From: Chara braunii
Taxonomy: Eukaryota > Streptophyta > Charophyceae > Charales > Characeae
Direction of reading: 5' to 3'
Length of the DNA stretch: 31,600 nucleotides
NCBI GenBank assembly: GCA_003427395.1
Contig: BFEA01000003.1
Location: forward strand, 323,547 to 355,146
Shown: positions 19,228-28,728 of the stretch, in pieces
Position numbering within the stretch: position 1 is the first letter of the stretch
Layout of the letters: every line of letters starts with the position of its first letter
Program-made: the position numbers and the translations under genes
The notes under the pieces: generated by a model
The model's database searches: none
What the model was told of the DNA's origin: nothing
The model's input: the letters and a program-made list of their open reading frames with translations, nothing else

Positions 19228-19950
19228 TAAGGCGCCTATAACTGCTTCTACCCCTTCGACTCTTAAGGCAGAGGATGGCTCTTCTTCCGCCCGTCGTCCT
19301 GACCACCCTGACACAGTACTTTGTTCTATCTCGCTGGATGATTCCCTTAACGAGCTCGACAATGAACTCATAGCACTATGGAGCTCGTGGGCGAAGAAAG
19401 CGAAGTCTAAGGGTGAGTTGATCATCGCAGACATTGAGATTGCGCTCACACGAGTGGGTGCCTTGCTAGATCCGGGATCGACACGGTCTTATATCTCAGA
19501 GAAGGCAATTCGTAAGGTGCATCTGGGAATGAAGGTAAAAGATTTACCTAGACCTATTACATTTATACTGGCTGACAAGAGCACGATCATTGTCTCTCAA
19601 TACGTCGATCGTCTCAAGTGCTATTTCAGGTAAGAAGATTCATGAGTATTTTCTCTTATAGAGAAAAATTTACCCTTCAACATGATTTTGGGAATGGATT
19701 GGCATGAAGAAGCCGACCCATAGGTGAAGTTCAAGGATAAAATTGTAAAACTTAAGGATGAGAAGTCCAAACCATTTGCTATAAAGTTATATCATAAGTC
19801 TGGCTCTGACTCTACTTTGTCTTTCTGTTGTGTGAGTTACCCAACTTTTCGATCGATGGTCATTTAGAAGAAGTTAGATCAGGAGGTGATGATGGTGCTC
19901 GTCAAACGAGTCGGTGAGTGTTCTTTATCCTACCCACCTTCTATTGAAAA
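19228..19950 (+). pseudogene. Aspartic protease region (element B)
   Basis: The protease cuts the Gag-Pol polyprotein. One frame runs from APITASTPSTLKAEDG through GELIIADIEIALTRVGALLD to PGSTRSYIS and ADKSTIIVSQYVDRLKCYF, with a stop at 19632. In another frame come NMILGMDWHEEADP, VKFKDKIVKLKDEK, LSFCCVSYP and [12 protein letters not shown], the protease C-terminus and linker to RT. The active-site motif reads Asp-Pro-Gly-Ser, where Asp-Ser/Thr-Gly is expected, so the second position is substituted. In-frame TAG codons interrupt it at about 19722 and 19866. Confidence 0.8.
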
Positions 19951-20734
19951 ACTTCTAGATGAGTACAAGGACTTGCAGACTGAGCCGACGGGAATTACTG
20001 AGCGTGCTATCAAGCACATCATCGAGATCATTCCCGAAAGTAAGATTTCCAAGGGTGTTTCCTAGGGAACTCGAGGAACTGCGGAAGCAGTTGCGAGAAC
20101 TTAGTGACAAAGGATGGATTCGCCCTAGCTCATCTCCTTATGGTGCACCTGTCTTATTCGTACCTAAAAAAGAAGGTGAACTTCGTTTATGTATTGACTA
20201 TCGCGTGCTGAATTTCGTCACTATTAAAAACGCGGAACCTCTTTCACGCGCTGACGATCTATTGGATGAGTTGCAGGGATGCAGGTATTTCAGTAAGATT
20301 GATCTGAAATACGGGTATCACCAGATTGAAGTGGCACATGAGGATCAACACGAGACAACTTTTCGAACCAGGTATGGTCACTACGAGTTTGTGGGTATGG
20401 TCACTACGAGTTTGTGGTTATGCCTTTCGGTCTGACCAATGCACCTGCGACTTTCCAAAGGTCAATGAATGAGTTATTTCGTCAATGGCTTGACCAGTTC
20501 GTAGTCGTCTATCTCGATGACATTCTAGTGTATAGCAAAACGCTAGAAGATCATAAGAAACACCTACGAATGGTTTTGCAGAAGTTGTGCGAGAGCAAAT
20601 TTAAACTGAATCCGAAGAAGTCAGAGTTTGCTAAGCCTGAAGTCTTGTACTTAGGGCATATAGTAAACGAGGAAGGACTAAGGCGTGAAGAAAAGAAGAT
20701 CACAACAATCAGAGATTGGCCATATCTTTCCTAG
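19951..20734 (+). pseudogene. Reverse transcriptase (element B)
   Basis: RT domain: [70 protein letters not shown] (first catalytic Asp), RTRYGHYEF, then after a frameshift [35 protein letters not shown] (catalytic YLDD near 20511-20522) and LYLGHIVNEEGL. The frameshift comes from a perfect 23-bp tandem duplication at 20372-20417. A second break follows IRDWP near 20718, where several codons before SFLGLASYYRKF are missing. An additional shift near 20060 separates it from the linker. Confidence 0.92.
20372..20417 (+). repeat. Perfect 23-bp tandem duplication in RT
   Basis: Two identical copies (20372-20394 and 20395-20417) beginning GTATGGTCACTACGAG. 23 is not a multiple of three, so it shifts the RT frame. 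Perfect identity suggests it is recent or a late replication error. Confidence 0.95.
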
Positions 20735-21369
20735 GACTTGCTAGTTACTATAGAAAGTTCGTCAGAAACTTCTCTGATAGCCGCTCTTATGAGAAAATTA
20801 TTGAAAGAAAAAAAAAGCCTTGGTTGTGGGATAAAGATTGTGAGTCATCGTTTAGGAAGTTAAAACTGACTCACTACCCTGTCCTAAAAATTGTTGACCC
20901 TTCTCTTCCTTTCATAGTCACGATTGACGCAAGTCAGTATGGGACTGGGGTTGTGCTACAGCAGGATGACGGTAAGGGATATAGACGCGTTGAGCTCATG
21001 TCACGAAGACTTTCGTCAGACAAGGTAGCCAACTCTACATATGAAAGGGAACTGTATGCCTTAGTAGTTGCACTAGATACCTGGAAACACTACTTGTTCT
21101 ACTCTGATCACTCTACATTGAAGTGGATCAAGTATCAGCCCAAACTCTTCGACAAGTTGGTAAGGTGGTCCGCATTCCTTGACACATTTGACTTTGAGGT
21201 GAACACTATCAAAGGTAAGTCTAATGTGGTTGTGGATGCTTTGTCCAGGCGTGCAAAGTATTTTGGAACTATTGTCTCTTATCTCGATATTGGAAATGAA
21301 TTGAAAGAACATTTCCGCGAGGGTTATGGGAGTGATCCTATTTGGAGTCCTTTCCATAATATCGAATGA
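20735..21369 (+). pseudogene. RT connection and RNase H (element B)
   Basis: Open frame with FLGLASYYRKFVRNFS, then LPFIVTIDASQYGTGVVLQQ (first conserved Asp), RRLSSDKVANSTYERELYAL (conserved Glu), HYLFYSDHSTLKWI (conserved Asp), WSAFLDTFDFEVNTIKGKSN and VVVDALSRR. These are the RNase H motifs in the expected order. After DALSRR the frame reads TIVSYLDIGNELKEHF as in element C, then stops at 21369, where integrase should follow. Confidence 0.9.
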
Positions 21370-21404
21370 CTAATGACTTCCTCTTCTTGCTGGATAAAAC
21401 TGAA

Positions 21405-22219
21405 GAACGACAGGTAGACATCCTGAAACGAATGGCCAAACTGAGCAAATGAACCGTCTATGTCAACAACTTTTGCGAATGTACGTCCGTCCTGACCAGA
21501 TTGATGGGGATGAGAACTTGCCTAAAATTGCTAGTGCATATAATAATAGTATACATACTGTCACAGGTAGGACGCCTAACGCACTGCATGAAGGTTGGAA
21601 CCTTAGACGTCCCATTGATGCTTTAACAAGGGATCAGATTCAGAGGCTACCCCCAGGTACGCGTGAATTTGCAGTTTTGTATGAAGAAGAAGTTAAGAAG
21701 GTGAAGGAAAACATATAGAAAGACCAGTTACAAATGATTGAACAAGCTAATAAACATCGTCGTCCTTCACAATTTCAGGAAGGGGACTTTGTTTGGGTGA
21801 AGTCTAAAGAGTTTTCCTTGGAACAAAACGTGTCTCAGAAACTGCTACCTGTCTACTATGGACCTTGGGAAGTTCTCAAACTAATTGGAGGTGAAGATGG
21901 ACCTTCCTATCGTATAGATATACCTCCACAAGTCAGGACATACCTTGTCTTCCATGCGTCTAAATTGCTACGTTATATAGAAAGTGATGATTTTTCAAAT
22001 AGACCATCTATGATTCCACCCTTTATGAATGGAGGCTATGAAATGGAGAAAATATTGGAGTATTTCTCTACAGGCGGCAGAGGACGACCTTAGAAGCAGT
22101 ACAAGGTTAAGTTTAAGTCCCAACCCCAATCTGAAGCTAGATGGTTTAGTAGGAAAGAACTTCTTCCCACTGCTCCTGATGTTGTTGCTGCATATGAGCG
22201 TGGGTTAACTGGGAATTGA
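21405..22219 (+). pseudogene. Truncated integrase with chromodomain (element B)
   Basis: Starts within the integrase core at RHPETNGQTEQMNR, which includes the catalytic Glu; the zinc-binding domain and both catalytic Asp regions are missing. It continues with LPKIASAYNNSIHTVTGRTP, the GPY/F-like module (VYYGPWEVLKLIGGEDGPSY) and VFHASKLLRY. It ends with a chromodomain-like segment EKILEYFSTGGRGRP-KQYKVKFK, SEARWFSRKELL, stop at 22217. In-frame TAG codons occur at 21716 and at 22090, where a Lys codon is expected. The chromodomain identifies the element as a chromovirus, whose integrases are steered to histone-marked chromatin. Confidence 0.88.
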
Positions 22220-22244
22220 TATAATTTATGCGATGGAACTCGAA

Positions 22245-22261
22245 AATTGGGACGGCAGGAA
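22245..22261 (+). other. Polypurine tract
   Basis: A purine-rich stretch (AATTGGGACGGCAGGAA) lies immediately before the 3' LTR, the usual primer for plus-strand synthesis. It has three pyrimidines or T positions, so it is imperfect. Confidence 0.6.
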
Positions 22262-23437
22262 TGAAATAACCCATGCCATATGTCTCGTGGAACTGAGGGC
22301 CTCAAAAGGCCTATTTGGCTGCCCTCAGCCCAGGCCGAACAAGGGCAGAAAAGGCTCTTCATGAAATCAGGGGCTGCGCGTGTGACAGTTGACTTTGGTC
22401 AACTGTCGGTCCACCCAAGTCCAAAGGTACCTAGCCCAGGCCGCAGGTCAAGCACACACTTGTTTGCGCGCAGGTACCCAGATAGCATCAGGTCCAAGGG
22501 AGAAGTCTTCCACTGCACAATCTGGGCCTTCAACTGTGAGTCAATCTGGACGACTAAGGGGAAATACACTGAGGCCAGACAGCCTCGCCGACTGTTACTT
22601 AAGGCTGGCCTCGAGTGAGTCAAGTATTCAGTCAGGCCATGCTGCTTTGACGCTGGCTCGACTTGGACAAACGCTGGCTTCATGCTGGTTGTGCACACGC
22701 GTTGCGGGCGAAGGCACAAGGTGGAGGCGGCATGCTGGTGCTTCTTCGATGCACTATGGCATGTTGATGTGGCGCCGCCTCCGGTATATGTGGCGTTGCC
22801 TCTGGTCTACGTGGCATGTAGACGTGGCGCTGCCTCTGATATACGTGACACTGCCTCTGGTCTACGTGGCATGCTGACATGGCGCTGCCTCTTTTATATG
22901 TGGTGTTGCCTCTAGTCTATACATGGCATGCTGATGTGGCACTACCTCTGGTATATGTGGCATGCTGACATGGCGTTGCCTCTGGTATACTTGGCGCTGC
23001 TCCTGGTCTATGTGGTGCTGCTATTGGTCTTCATCCACGCTGTCTACATGAGGTGACTGGATGCGAGGAGGAAGATCGGGATCTGTGGATGTAGGGAATC
23101 GGGTACTCACCTGTGGTTGACGTCGTCACTGGAAATCTGTTGTGACTTCAGGGTCTTCATGAGATAAAGTGCCACGCGGCACTATTGTGTGTGATCAAGG
23201 ATATACTTATTATCATTGATGAAGTGATGTGGAAAGAAGCCCGAAGAAGGAGAGGGATTTGAAGGGTTATTACTGTGTGATCTCTCTTCCTCTCCTTTGT
23301 CTATTCTCCCTCCACTCTCTTCTCTTTTTGGTATTGACTTACTGTTTGAGATATCATGATCTGGAGACTTTCATGCAGATATTGAAACTACAGTAGATTG
23401 ACAACTTCTGAGTATCTATCAAACTGGGTTCATTACA
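22262..23437 (+). mobile_element. 3' LTR of element B
   Basis: 1176 bp from TGAAATAACCC to TTCATTACA. It matches the split 5' LTR with many substitutions, so insertion is not recent. It contains the minisatellite at about 22740-23030, the G-box palindrome with a CpG change (23169-23182), and a CTCTCTTCCTCTCC pyrimidine tract near 23280-23325 also present in the other LTRs. Confidence 0.93.
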
Positions 23438-23607
23438 CATTAATCAACAGATAGAAAATGGAAAAAATGAAAAAGAAAAAAATCATTTTTTTTTTTTTCT
23501 TTTCTTTTTTTTTCTTTTGAATATCTGTCCATGGCGTGTCAATGAGATACGGAAAAGTAAAAATTTCCTGTCAAGTTTAGATTTTGAAGGAAAAACATAA
23601 ATGAATG
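23438..23607. other. AT-rich spacer between LTRs
   Basis: A-rich then T-rich sequence (T/C tract at 23488-23518) that can form an A/T hairpin with the preceding GAAAAAAATGAAAAAG segment. No gene. Confidence 0.6.
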
Positions 23608-24118
23608 TGCAATAACCCATGTCATATGTCTCGTAGAAAAACTGAGGGCCAACTCGGCCGCCCTCAGCCCAGGCCGAAACAGGGGCAAAAGACCCCACAC
23701 GAGGACTCAAGGCCTGGACGTGTGGCAGTTGACTTTGGTCAACTGTCGAGATCCTAACAGTCAAAGTCAAAAGGTACCTAAACCAGGCCGCTGGTCAAGC
23801 ACACACACTTGTTTGTATGCAGGTACCCAGACAACATCAGGTCCAAGGGGAAAGTCTGCAACTGCACAATCTGGGCCTTCAACTAGGAGTCAATCTGGAC
23901 GACTGTGGGAAAAGTACCTGAGGTCGGACAACCTCGACCATTGCTACTTAAGGCTGGCCTCGAGTGAGTCAAGCATTCAGTCTTGCTATGGTTCGACTTT
24001 GACTAGACGCTGGCATTATGCTGGCTCGACGCTGGCTAAACGCTGGCTGTGTATTGGCGATGCGGATGACATTACGAGGTGGAGGCAGCATGCTGGCGCT
24101 TTGTGCATTGTGCGCAAG

Positions 24119-24475
24119 GCTTGCTGATGTGGCGCTACCTATGGTCTACATTGCATGCTGATGTGGTGCTACCTATGGTTTACATTGCATGCTGATGTGG
24201 CACTACCTCTGGTCTACATTGCATGCTGATGTGGTGCTACCTATGGTCTACATTGCATGCTGATGTGGCGCTACCTCTGGTCTACATTGCATGCTGATGT
24301 GGCGCTACCTCTGTTCTACATTGCATGCTGATGTGGTGCTACCTCCGGTCTACATTGCATGCTAATGTGGCGCTACCTCTGGTCTACATTGCATGCTGAT
24401 GTGGCGCTGCCTCTGGTTGCTGCCTCTGGTTTACAGTGCAAGCTAATGTGGCGCTGCCACTGGTCTTCATTGATG
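24119..24475 (+). repeat. 34-bp LTR minisatellite, about 10 copies
   Basis: The unit reads GCATGCTGATGTGGCGCTAC followed by CTCTGGTCTACATT, with minor variants; the last copies are rearranged near 24415-24475. Confidence 0.92.
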
Positions 24476-24654
24476 ATGTGGCATATGCCACCTATCTCGA
24501 CTGCTCATGTGGCACTGTCCACGCTGTCTACATGAGGTGACTGGTTGTGTGGATGAGGAAGATCGGGATTTGTGGATGAAGGAGGTCGGGTACTCACCTG
24601 AGGTTGACGTCGTCTTTTGAATCTGCTATGTTTTCATGGTCTTTACGAGATAAA

Positions 24655-24668
24655 GTGCCACGTGGCAC
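24655..24668. promoter_or_regulatory. G-box-centred palindrome in solo LTR
   Basis: GTGCCACGTGGCAC, identical to the copy in the 5' LTR of element B, at the same relative place. Confidence 0.5.
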
Positions 24669-24927
24669 TATTGTGTGTGATGAGAAATATACTTATTATC
24701 ATTGTTGACGTGGAGAGAGAAGAAGCCTGGAAAAGGAGAGGGATCGGAAGGGGATTACTGTGTGATCTTTCATCTTCTCCTTTGTCTATTCCCCCTCTTC
24801 TCTCTTCTTGTGATGGTAACGAGTTGCTGTTTGAGATATCACTTCATGATTTGGAGACTTTGATGCAGATAATGAGACTACTGATGTTTGACGACTTCCG
24901 AGTATATGCCAGACACAGTTCATTGCA

Positions 24928-25134
24928 AATGTAGCAAAAAAAAAATTCACGAAGCTTTGCAATTAGTTCTGCAAGGAACCCGACTGTTCATCACTTGCTG
25001 GAGTGTATCAGATCACATGCATACACACTGATTTCATAGATTACGAAGTCTCACACAAAACCCAATAGAAGAACCAGGAAGCTCAACTCAATTTATTAAA
25101 CCCAGATTTAGAGAGAGAACATCGTGAGCTCAAA
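24928..25134. other. Spacer after the solo LTR
   Basis: Starts AATGTAGC and A9-10, then TTCACGAAG, recurring at 28682-28728. The rest shows no recognised feature. Confidence 0.5.
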
Positions 25135-25234
25135 ATGTATAGCGCTGAACAGAGTTACAAGTCTTCGTCATTCAACGTGAGTTCCAATCCTGGCGCTCGT
25201 CAACGCCAGCTGCCAGATGCCAACAGTGCTCAAC
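25135..25234 (+). other. Possible first-exon-like fragment
   Basis: An ATG frame of about 33 codons (Ser/Gln/Asn-rich: MYSAEQSYKSSSFNVSSN, then PGARQRQLPDANSAQQ) ends at CAG|GTAAGT, a perfect consensus 5' splice site, and is followed by a pyrimidine-rich, intron-like stretch. No homologue is recognised, no downstream exon could be identified and the match may be chance. Low confidence. Confidence 0.2.
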
Positions 25235-25738
25235 AGGTAAGTATCACCATAGCTCTCACTTCCCCCTCTCTCATCTGCCTTCTTCTCTCTCTCCCTCACT
25301 CGTCATACATGCACACTCCCCATCACACGAGGATCTACTCTGAATACTACTCACTGGTATCTCCTACTGACTTTCCCCTACTAACGTACTACCTAGCGTT
25401 GGCGCAGCTATGGCTGCCTTCCCTCTAGCCAGCACTCTCTTCTTCCTTCCCGCATAGCGCTGCTCTTTAGCCTAGGGCAGCTCACACACATCTGGTTAAA
25501 GTGCCACGACACTTCCACACTCTCATGCGAAGTGAGCATCTGTCCAAATGGGAGGCTGGCCAGTCCTGGACTGGTCTGGCGTGGCCTGCATTCAGCCTCA
25601 AATGTGCCTGGGACTCCTGCCCAGTACCAATTGTTGCAAAGTGTGTGGCCCAGCATCTTTTCCCATGGTCTGCTGCTGCTTTGGGCCACCGGGCCTGTCT
25701 CTTGGACTCCTGGTCTGAAGCAGGACTGACTCGTGGGA
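25235..25738. other. No gene recognised
   Basis: Pyrimidine-rich at 25255-25310 on the plus strand. Short frames on both strands at 25.4-25.76 kb (Trp/Pro-rich) show no domain. Confidence 0.4.
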
Positions 25739-25990
25739 TTATGACTGGATTAGGACTGTAGCCTTTGACTCGTTGCCGAACAGAAATGTCTTTTCATCGA
25801 GGAGACATGACCCTAACTCAGTCTTGAAAATTGTGTCCAATACCTGTTCGTTCAGGACCTGTTGTGACCTTTCAAACTGACTTGCTACTTCATTATGGAT
25901 GTGACTTTTACCTCAGGGAACTTTGTCTTTGAGTTGCTGCTCGTGAATGTAGTTCTGGTCGACAGAGCCTCTTGCTGTTGGGGTACTCAT
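25739..25990 (-). pseudogene. Degraded coding-like segment of unknown family
   Basis: From an ATG at 25990 (minus) the frame reads MSTPTARGSVDQNYIHEQQL, one TGA after KDKVP, then HNEVASQFERSQQVLNEQVL, DTIFKTELGSCLLDEKTFLF, ending in TAA at 25739-25741. Except for the TGA the composition looks protein-like (Glu/Gln/Lys-rich, possibly helical). It lies just downstream of element C's integrase on the same strand. It could be a fragment of another element's gag, but no known motif confirms that. Confidence 0.3.
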
Positions 25991-26147
25991 ATGGGGTCTA
26001 ATTCGTAAAGGCCCTTTTACTCTCGTCGGCCTAATTTCGAAGTCCTCTGAGAAACACTTATCTGTCTACAATACCGAGACCTCTTCTTGCTCTTTCATAG
26101 TAAGATACTATGTTCGGTGCAGTTTCAATTAGCTCTTCCCTAATAAA
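25991..26147 (-). other. Decayed end of element C
   Basis: Sequence between the last readable integrase residues (TREFAVQYH) and the segment at 25990. The GPY/F module and chromodomain seen in element B are not visible here. Confidence 0.4.
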
Positions 26148-26790
26148 CTAGTGATATTGCACTGCGAACTCTCTGGTGGATGGCGGAAGTTTATGGACTC
26201 TATCTGGGTTTAGACAGTCTATAGGTCTACGAGGACTCCATCCCGAATGCAACTCCATCAGAGTTCTGCAAGTAGACAAGTGCTCAAAGTTATTATAGGC
26301 ACTAGCAACTTTGGGCAAATATTCATCCCAGTCAATCTGACCGGGGCGAATATACATACGCAATGTCTATTGCAAAATCTTGTTCATTTGTTCAATCTAC
26401 CCATTTGGCTTAGGGTGTCGGCCTGACGACATTGTGAACTTAGAGCCATAGACACTCATTAGTTGCTGCCATTGTTCACTGGTGAACCGAGAATCTCAGT
26501 CACTAACGATAGTCAAGGGATGTCCGTAGTCTTTCACCCAATGGTTAAAGAATTCTCGAATTACTCGGTCAGTTTTAGCTTCCACAGGCAATGCAACAAA
26601 AACAACAAACTTGCTGAACCTATCGACAATTACGATCACTTGACTTTTTTCATTCCTGCTTTTCACCTTAGTGTCCATGAAATCTCTGGACACAGAATCT
26701 CTAGGACCTGTTGGGATAGGCAAGGGCTTCGATAGACCAAGGGGAGGTTGTGTGGTGCTTTTGTTTCATTGGCACACTTGACAGCCTTGC
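26148..26790 (-). pseudogene. Integrase core (element C)
   Basis: Minus strand. It reads GPRDSVSRDFMDTKVK (first catalytic Asp in SRDF), QVIVIVDRFSKFVVFVAL, HPLTIVSD-stop-DSRFTSEQW (second Asp kept), SSGRHPKPNG-stop-IEQMNK (catalytic Glu kept), then YIRPGQIDWDEYLPKVASAY and GWSPRRPIDCLNPDRVHKLP. The two in-frame stops replace expected Arg (CGA to TGA) and Gln (CAA to TAA) codons. It is 3'-truncated at about 26148 and joins the zinc-binding half of integrase in the next feature after a frame break near 26760. Confidence 0.9.
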
Positions 26791-27824
26791 ACATAAGCAA
26801 TACAATCAGGTTTCATTTGAGGCCAGGTGTAAGAACGCAAAAGATTAGCGTAGGTTTTCCTCCACCCGAAATGGCCTTCGGTATCATGGCATTCCCCTAA
26901 GATCACACTTTTGATCTTTTCCTTATTTGGAATACAAAGCCTATCTTGCACATCAGTTCTTTCAAACAACAGTCCTTGGGTAACCCGATAGTTAGGAAAC
27001 TCTTGTGGCGCTTCTTGAACACGTTTCAGCATAGCGCCATAAACAGGATCAGTGGAATAAGCATTCCTAATCTTGTCTTGTAAATCGATGCCTATGTCTA
27101 GATATGTTACAATAGCACCGAAGAAATCAGATTTTCGACTCAGTGCGTCAGCGACAACATTACACTTACCCTTTACTGGCTTTAGCTCAAAATCGTATTG
27201 ATCGATTTTCGAATTTTCCGTAGCCCACCTAGTGAGCTTAGGTGTCATCCGGGTCTGCGTTTTTAGCCAGCGAAGTGTCTCATGATCTGAGTACACTTTA
27301 GAGTGGCGACCTAGGAGATACTCCAATGATCTAAAGCTTCCTGCATTTCCATCATCTTGTTGGAGTACAACGCCTATCCCGTACTGACTGGCGTCAGTAG
27401 TAACAACAAAGGGCAAAGAAGGATCAACAACTTTCAAAATCGGATAGTTAATTAAACATTTATTATGACGCTTGAACGAGGACGTGCAATCCTGGTCCCA
27501 CTTCCAAATGGTTTCCTTTAGTAACTTGCTAAGAGGAGCAACAACTATCGTAAAATGTCTTACGAATTTATGAGAGTAAGTAGCCAACCCAAGGAACGAC
27601 TGCAGTTCTGTCAAAGTGCGAGGGTTGGGCCAATCTCGGATGGCTGCAATCTTTCCGTCTTCCGATTTAATTCCATCTCCGTCTATAACGTGCCCCAAAT
27701 ATAATACCTGACGCTTTGCCCACTCACACTTTTTCGGGTTCAATTTCAACTTTGCCTCACGCAATTTATTTAACACAAGTCGAAGGTGCTCACAATGCTC
27801 ATTCAGACTTTTACTAAAAACCAA
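26766..27824 (-). pseudogene. RT thumb, RNase H and integrase zinc domain (element C)
   Basis: A 352-codon intact minus frame. It runs VFSKSLNEHCEHLRLVLNKL, CEWAKRQVLYLGHVIDGDGI, LQSFLGLATYSHKFVRHF, then RNase H with VTTDASQYGIGVVLQQDDG, YSDHETLRWLKTQ, DQYDFELKPVKGKCNVVADA and LSRKSDFFGAIV. The integrase zinc-binding module HDTEGHFGWRKTYANL, YVQGCQVC follows. Compared with element B the RNase H has lost part of its middle (the YERELYAL region with the conserved Glu is absent after DDGNAGSFR), so the enzyme would be inactive although the frame is open. About half of the residues look shared with B, so C is a related lineage. Confidence 0.9.
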
Positions 27825-28606
27825 AATATCATCTATAGATATATAATAACGAATTTATCAAGCCATTCACAAAAAAGTTCATTCATCGTTCGTTGGAAAG
27901 TCGCAGGTGCATACCAAAGGGCAACACAATGAACAGTCTTATATTGGTTTTCTGGTTCTACCTCAATCTGATGGTAGCCAGACTTCAGGTTAATTTTCGT
28001 GAAGTACCTGCTCCCTTGAACTCGATCCAGCAAATCATTGATTCCGGGTAATGGCTCAGCATTCTTAATAGTTATATCATTTAATCTCCTATAATCAATA
28101 CACATGCGGACCCTGCCATCTTTCTTTGGCATAAAAGGTATTGGCGCACCATAAGGCGAGGAGCCAGGCCTTATCCACCCCTTCTTCAGCATTTCCTCGA
28201 GTTGGGTTCGCAGTTCATCCAATTCTTTGGGTGACATTCTATAAATCGGGCCCTTTGGAATCTAGCTTCCAGGGACAATTTCAATGCGATGTTTGATTGG
28301 TCGTTCGACCACACCGCTTGGGGCCTCTGCCACATCTGCGAATTCTTTCAAAGTTTTCTCAATTCCTGGGGATTTAGCCTCTCCCTTAGTTTCACCTTCC
28401 TTAATTGGGCGCACATATGCCACAAACACTTAATCATACAAATTGTACTTCTTTACATGGCGGGCGAACGCGGGGGCACTCATACAACAATGACCCAAGC
28501 TGCTTTCCTTACCAGATTCATGGAATAGGCGGATTTTCTTCTTTCCACCTTGCGGACTTAGGAGCCAACACTCATGATCCCTCAACTTTATATCCGCATC
28601 TGTGGA
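27825..28606 (-). pseudogene. Protease-RT linker and RT (element C)
   Basis: Reading leftward: IKLRDHECWLLSPQGGKKKI and SSLGHCCMSAPAFARHVKK (linker, matching LSFCCVSYP in element B), a stop, VFVAYVRPIKEGETKGEAKS, GVVERPIKHRIEIVPGS, a stop, then RT proper. RT reads [71 protein letters not shown] (Asn where the first catalytic Asp is expected), a short deletion, APATFQRTMNELF and FVIIYL. About four extra bases (TATA) at about 27837-27845 disrupt the YLDD motif and shift the frame. The protease active site is absent because the element is cut off at about 28606 by an A-tract. Confidence 0.88.
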
Positions 28607-28728
28607 TTTTTTTTTTGCTATATTTGTAATGAACTGAGTCTTATTCACGATGACTCTGAGTATCTGCCAGACAGTTTATTACAAATGTAGCCAAAAAAAA
28701 TTTCACGAAGCATTGCAATTAGTTTCGT
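28607..28728. repeat. Inverted pair of LTR-end modules
   Basis: Minus strand 28640-28607 reads GACTCAGTTCATTACAAATA then TAGC and A10. Plus strand 28652-28700 reads GACTCTGAGTATCTGCCAG, ACAGTTTATTACAAATGTAG, CC and A8, continuing TTTCACGAAGCATTGCAATT. A third copy, plus, is at 24890-24970. The first part resembles the 3' end of the element B LTR. Confidence 0.7.

Larger units (their letters stand above)
6714..23437 (+). mobile_element. Element B: Ty3/Gypsy chromovirus with nested insertion
   Basis: A nearly full-length but dead LTR retrotransposon. The order is 5' LTR (6714-6904 plus 15026-15998), PBS at 16002, gag (16830-19189), protease, RT, RNase H, partial integrase, chromodomain (to 22219), purine tract and 3' LTR (22262-23437). 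Both LTRs run TG...CA. The flanks are CACT (6710-6713) and CATT (23438-23441), a possible 4-bp target duplication with one change. Without the 8.12-kb insertion in the 5' LTR the element would be about 8.6 kb; the gag insertion adds about 0.58 kb of that. Gag and pol carry several stops, frameshifts, a 23-bp duplication and a large integrase deletion, so it is not autonomous. Confidence 0.88.
23608..24927 (+). mobile_element. Solo LTR of the element B family
   Basis: Begins TGCAATAACCCATG and ends TTCATTGCA, colinear with the B LTRs. It is longer (1320 bp) because of an expanded 34-bp minisatellite. AATG flanks both ends (23604-23607 and 24928-24931), compatible with a 4-bp target duplication. 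No PBS or internal region follows, so it is solo, or it was separated from its element by rearrangement. Confidence 0.88.
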
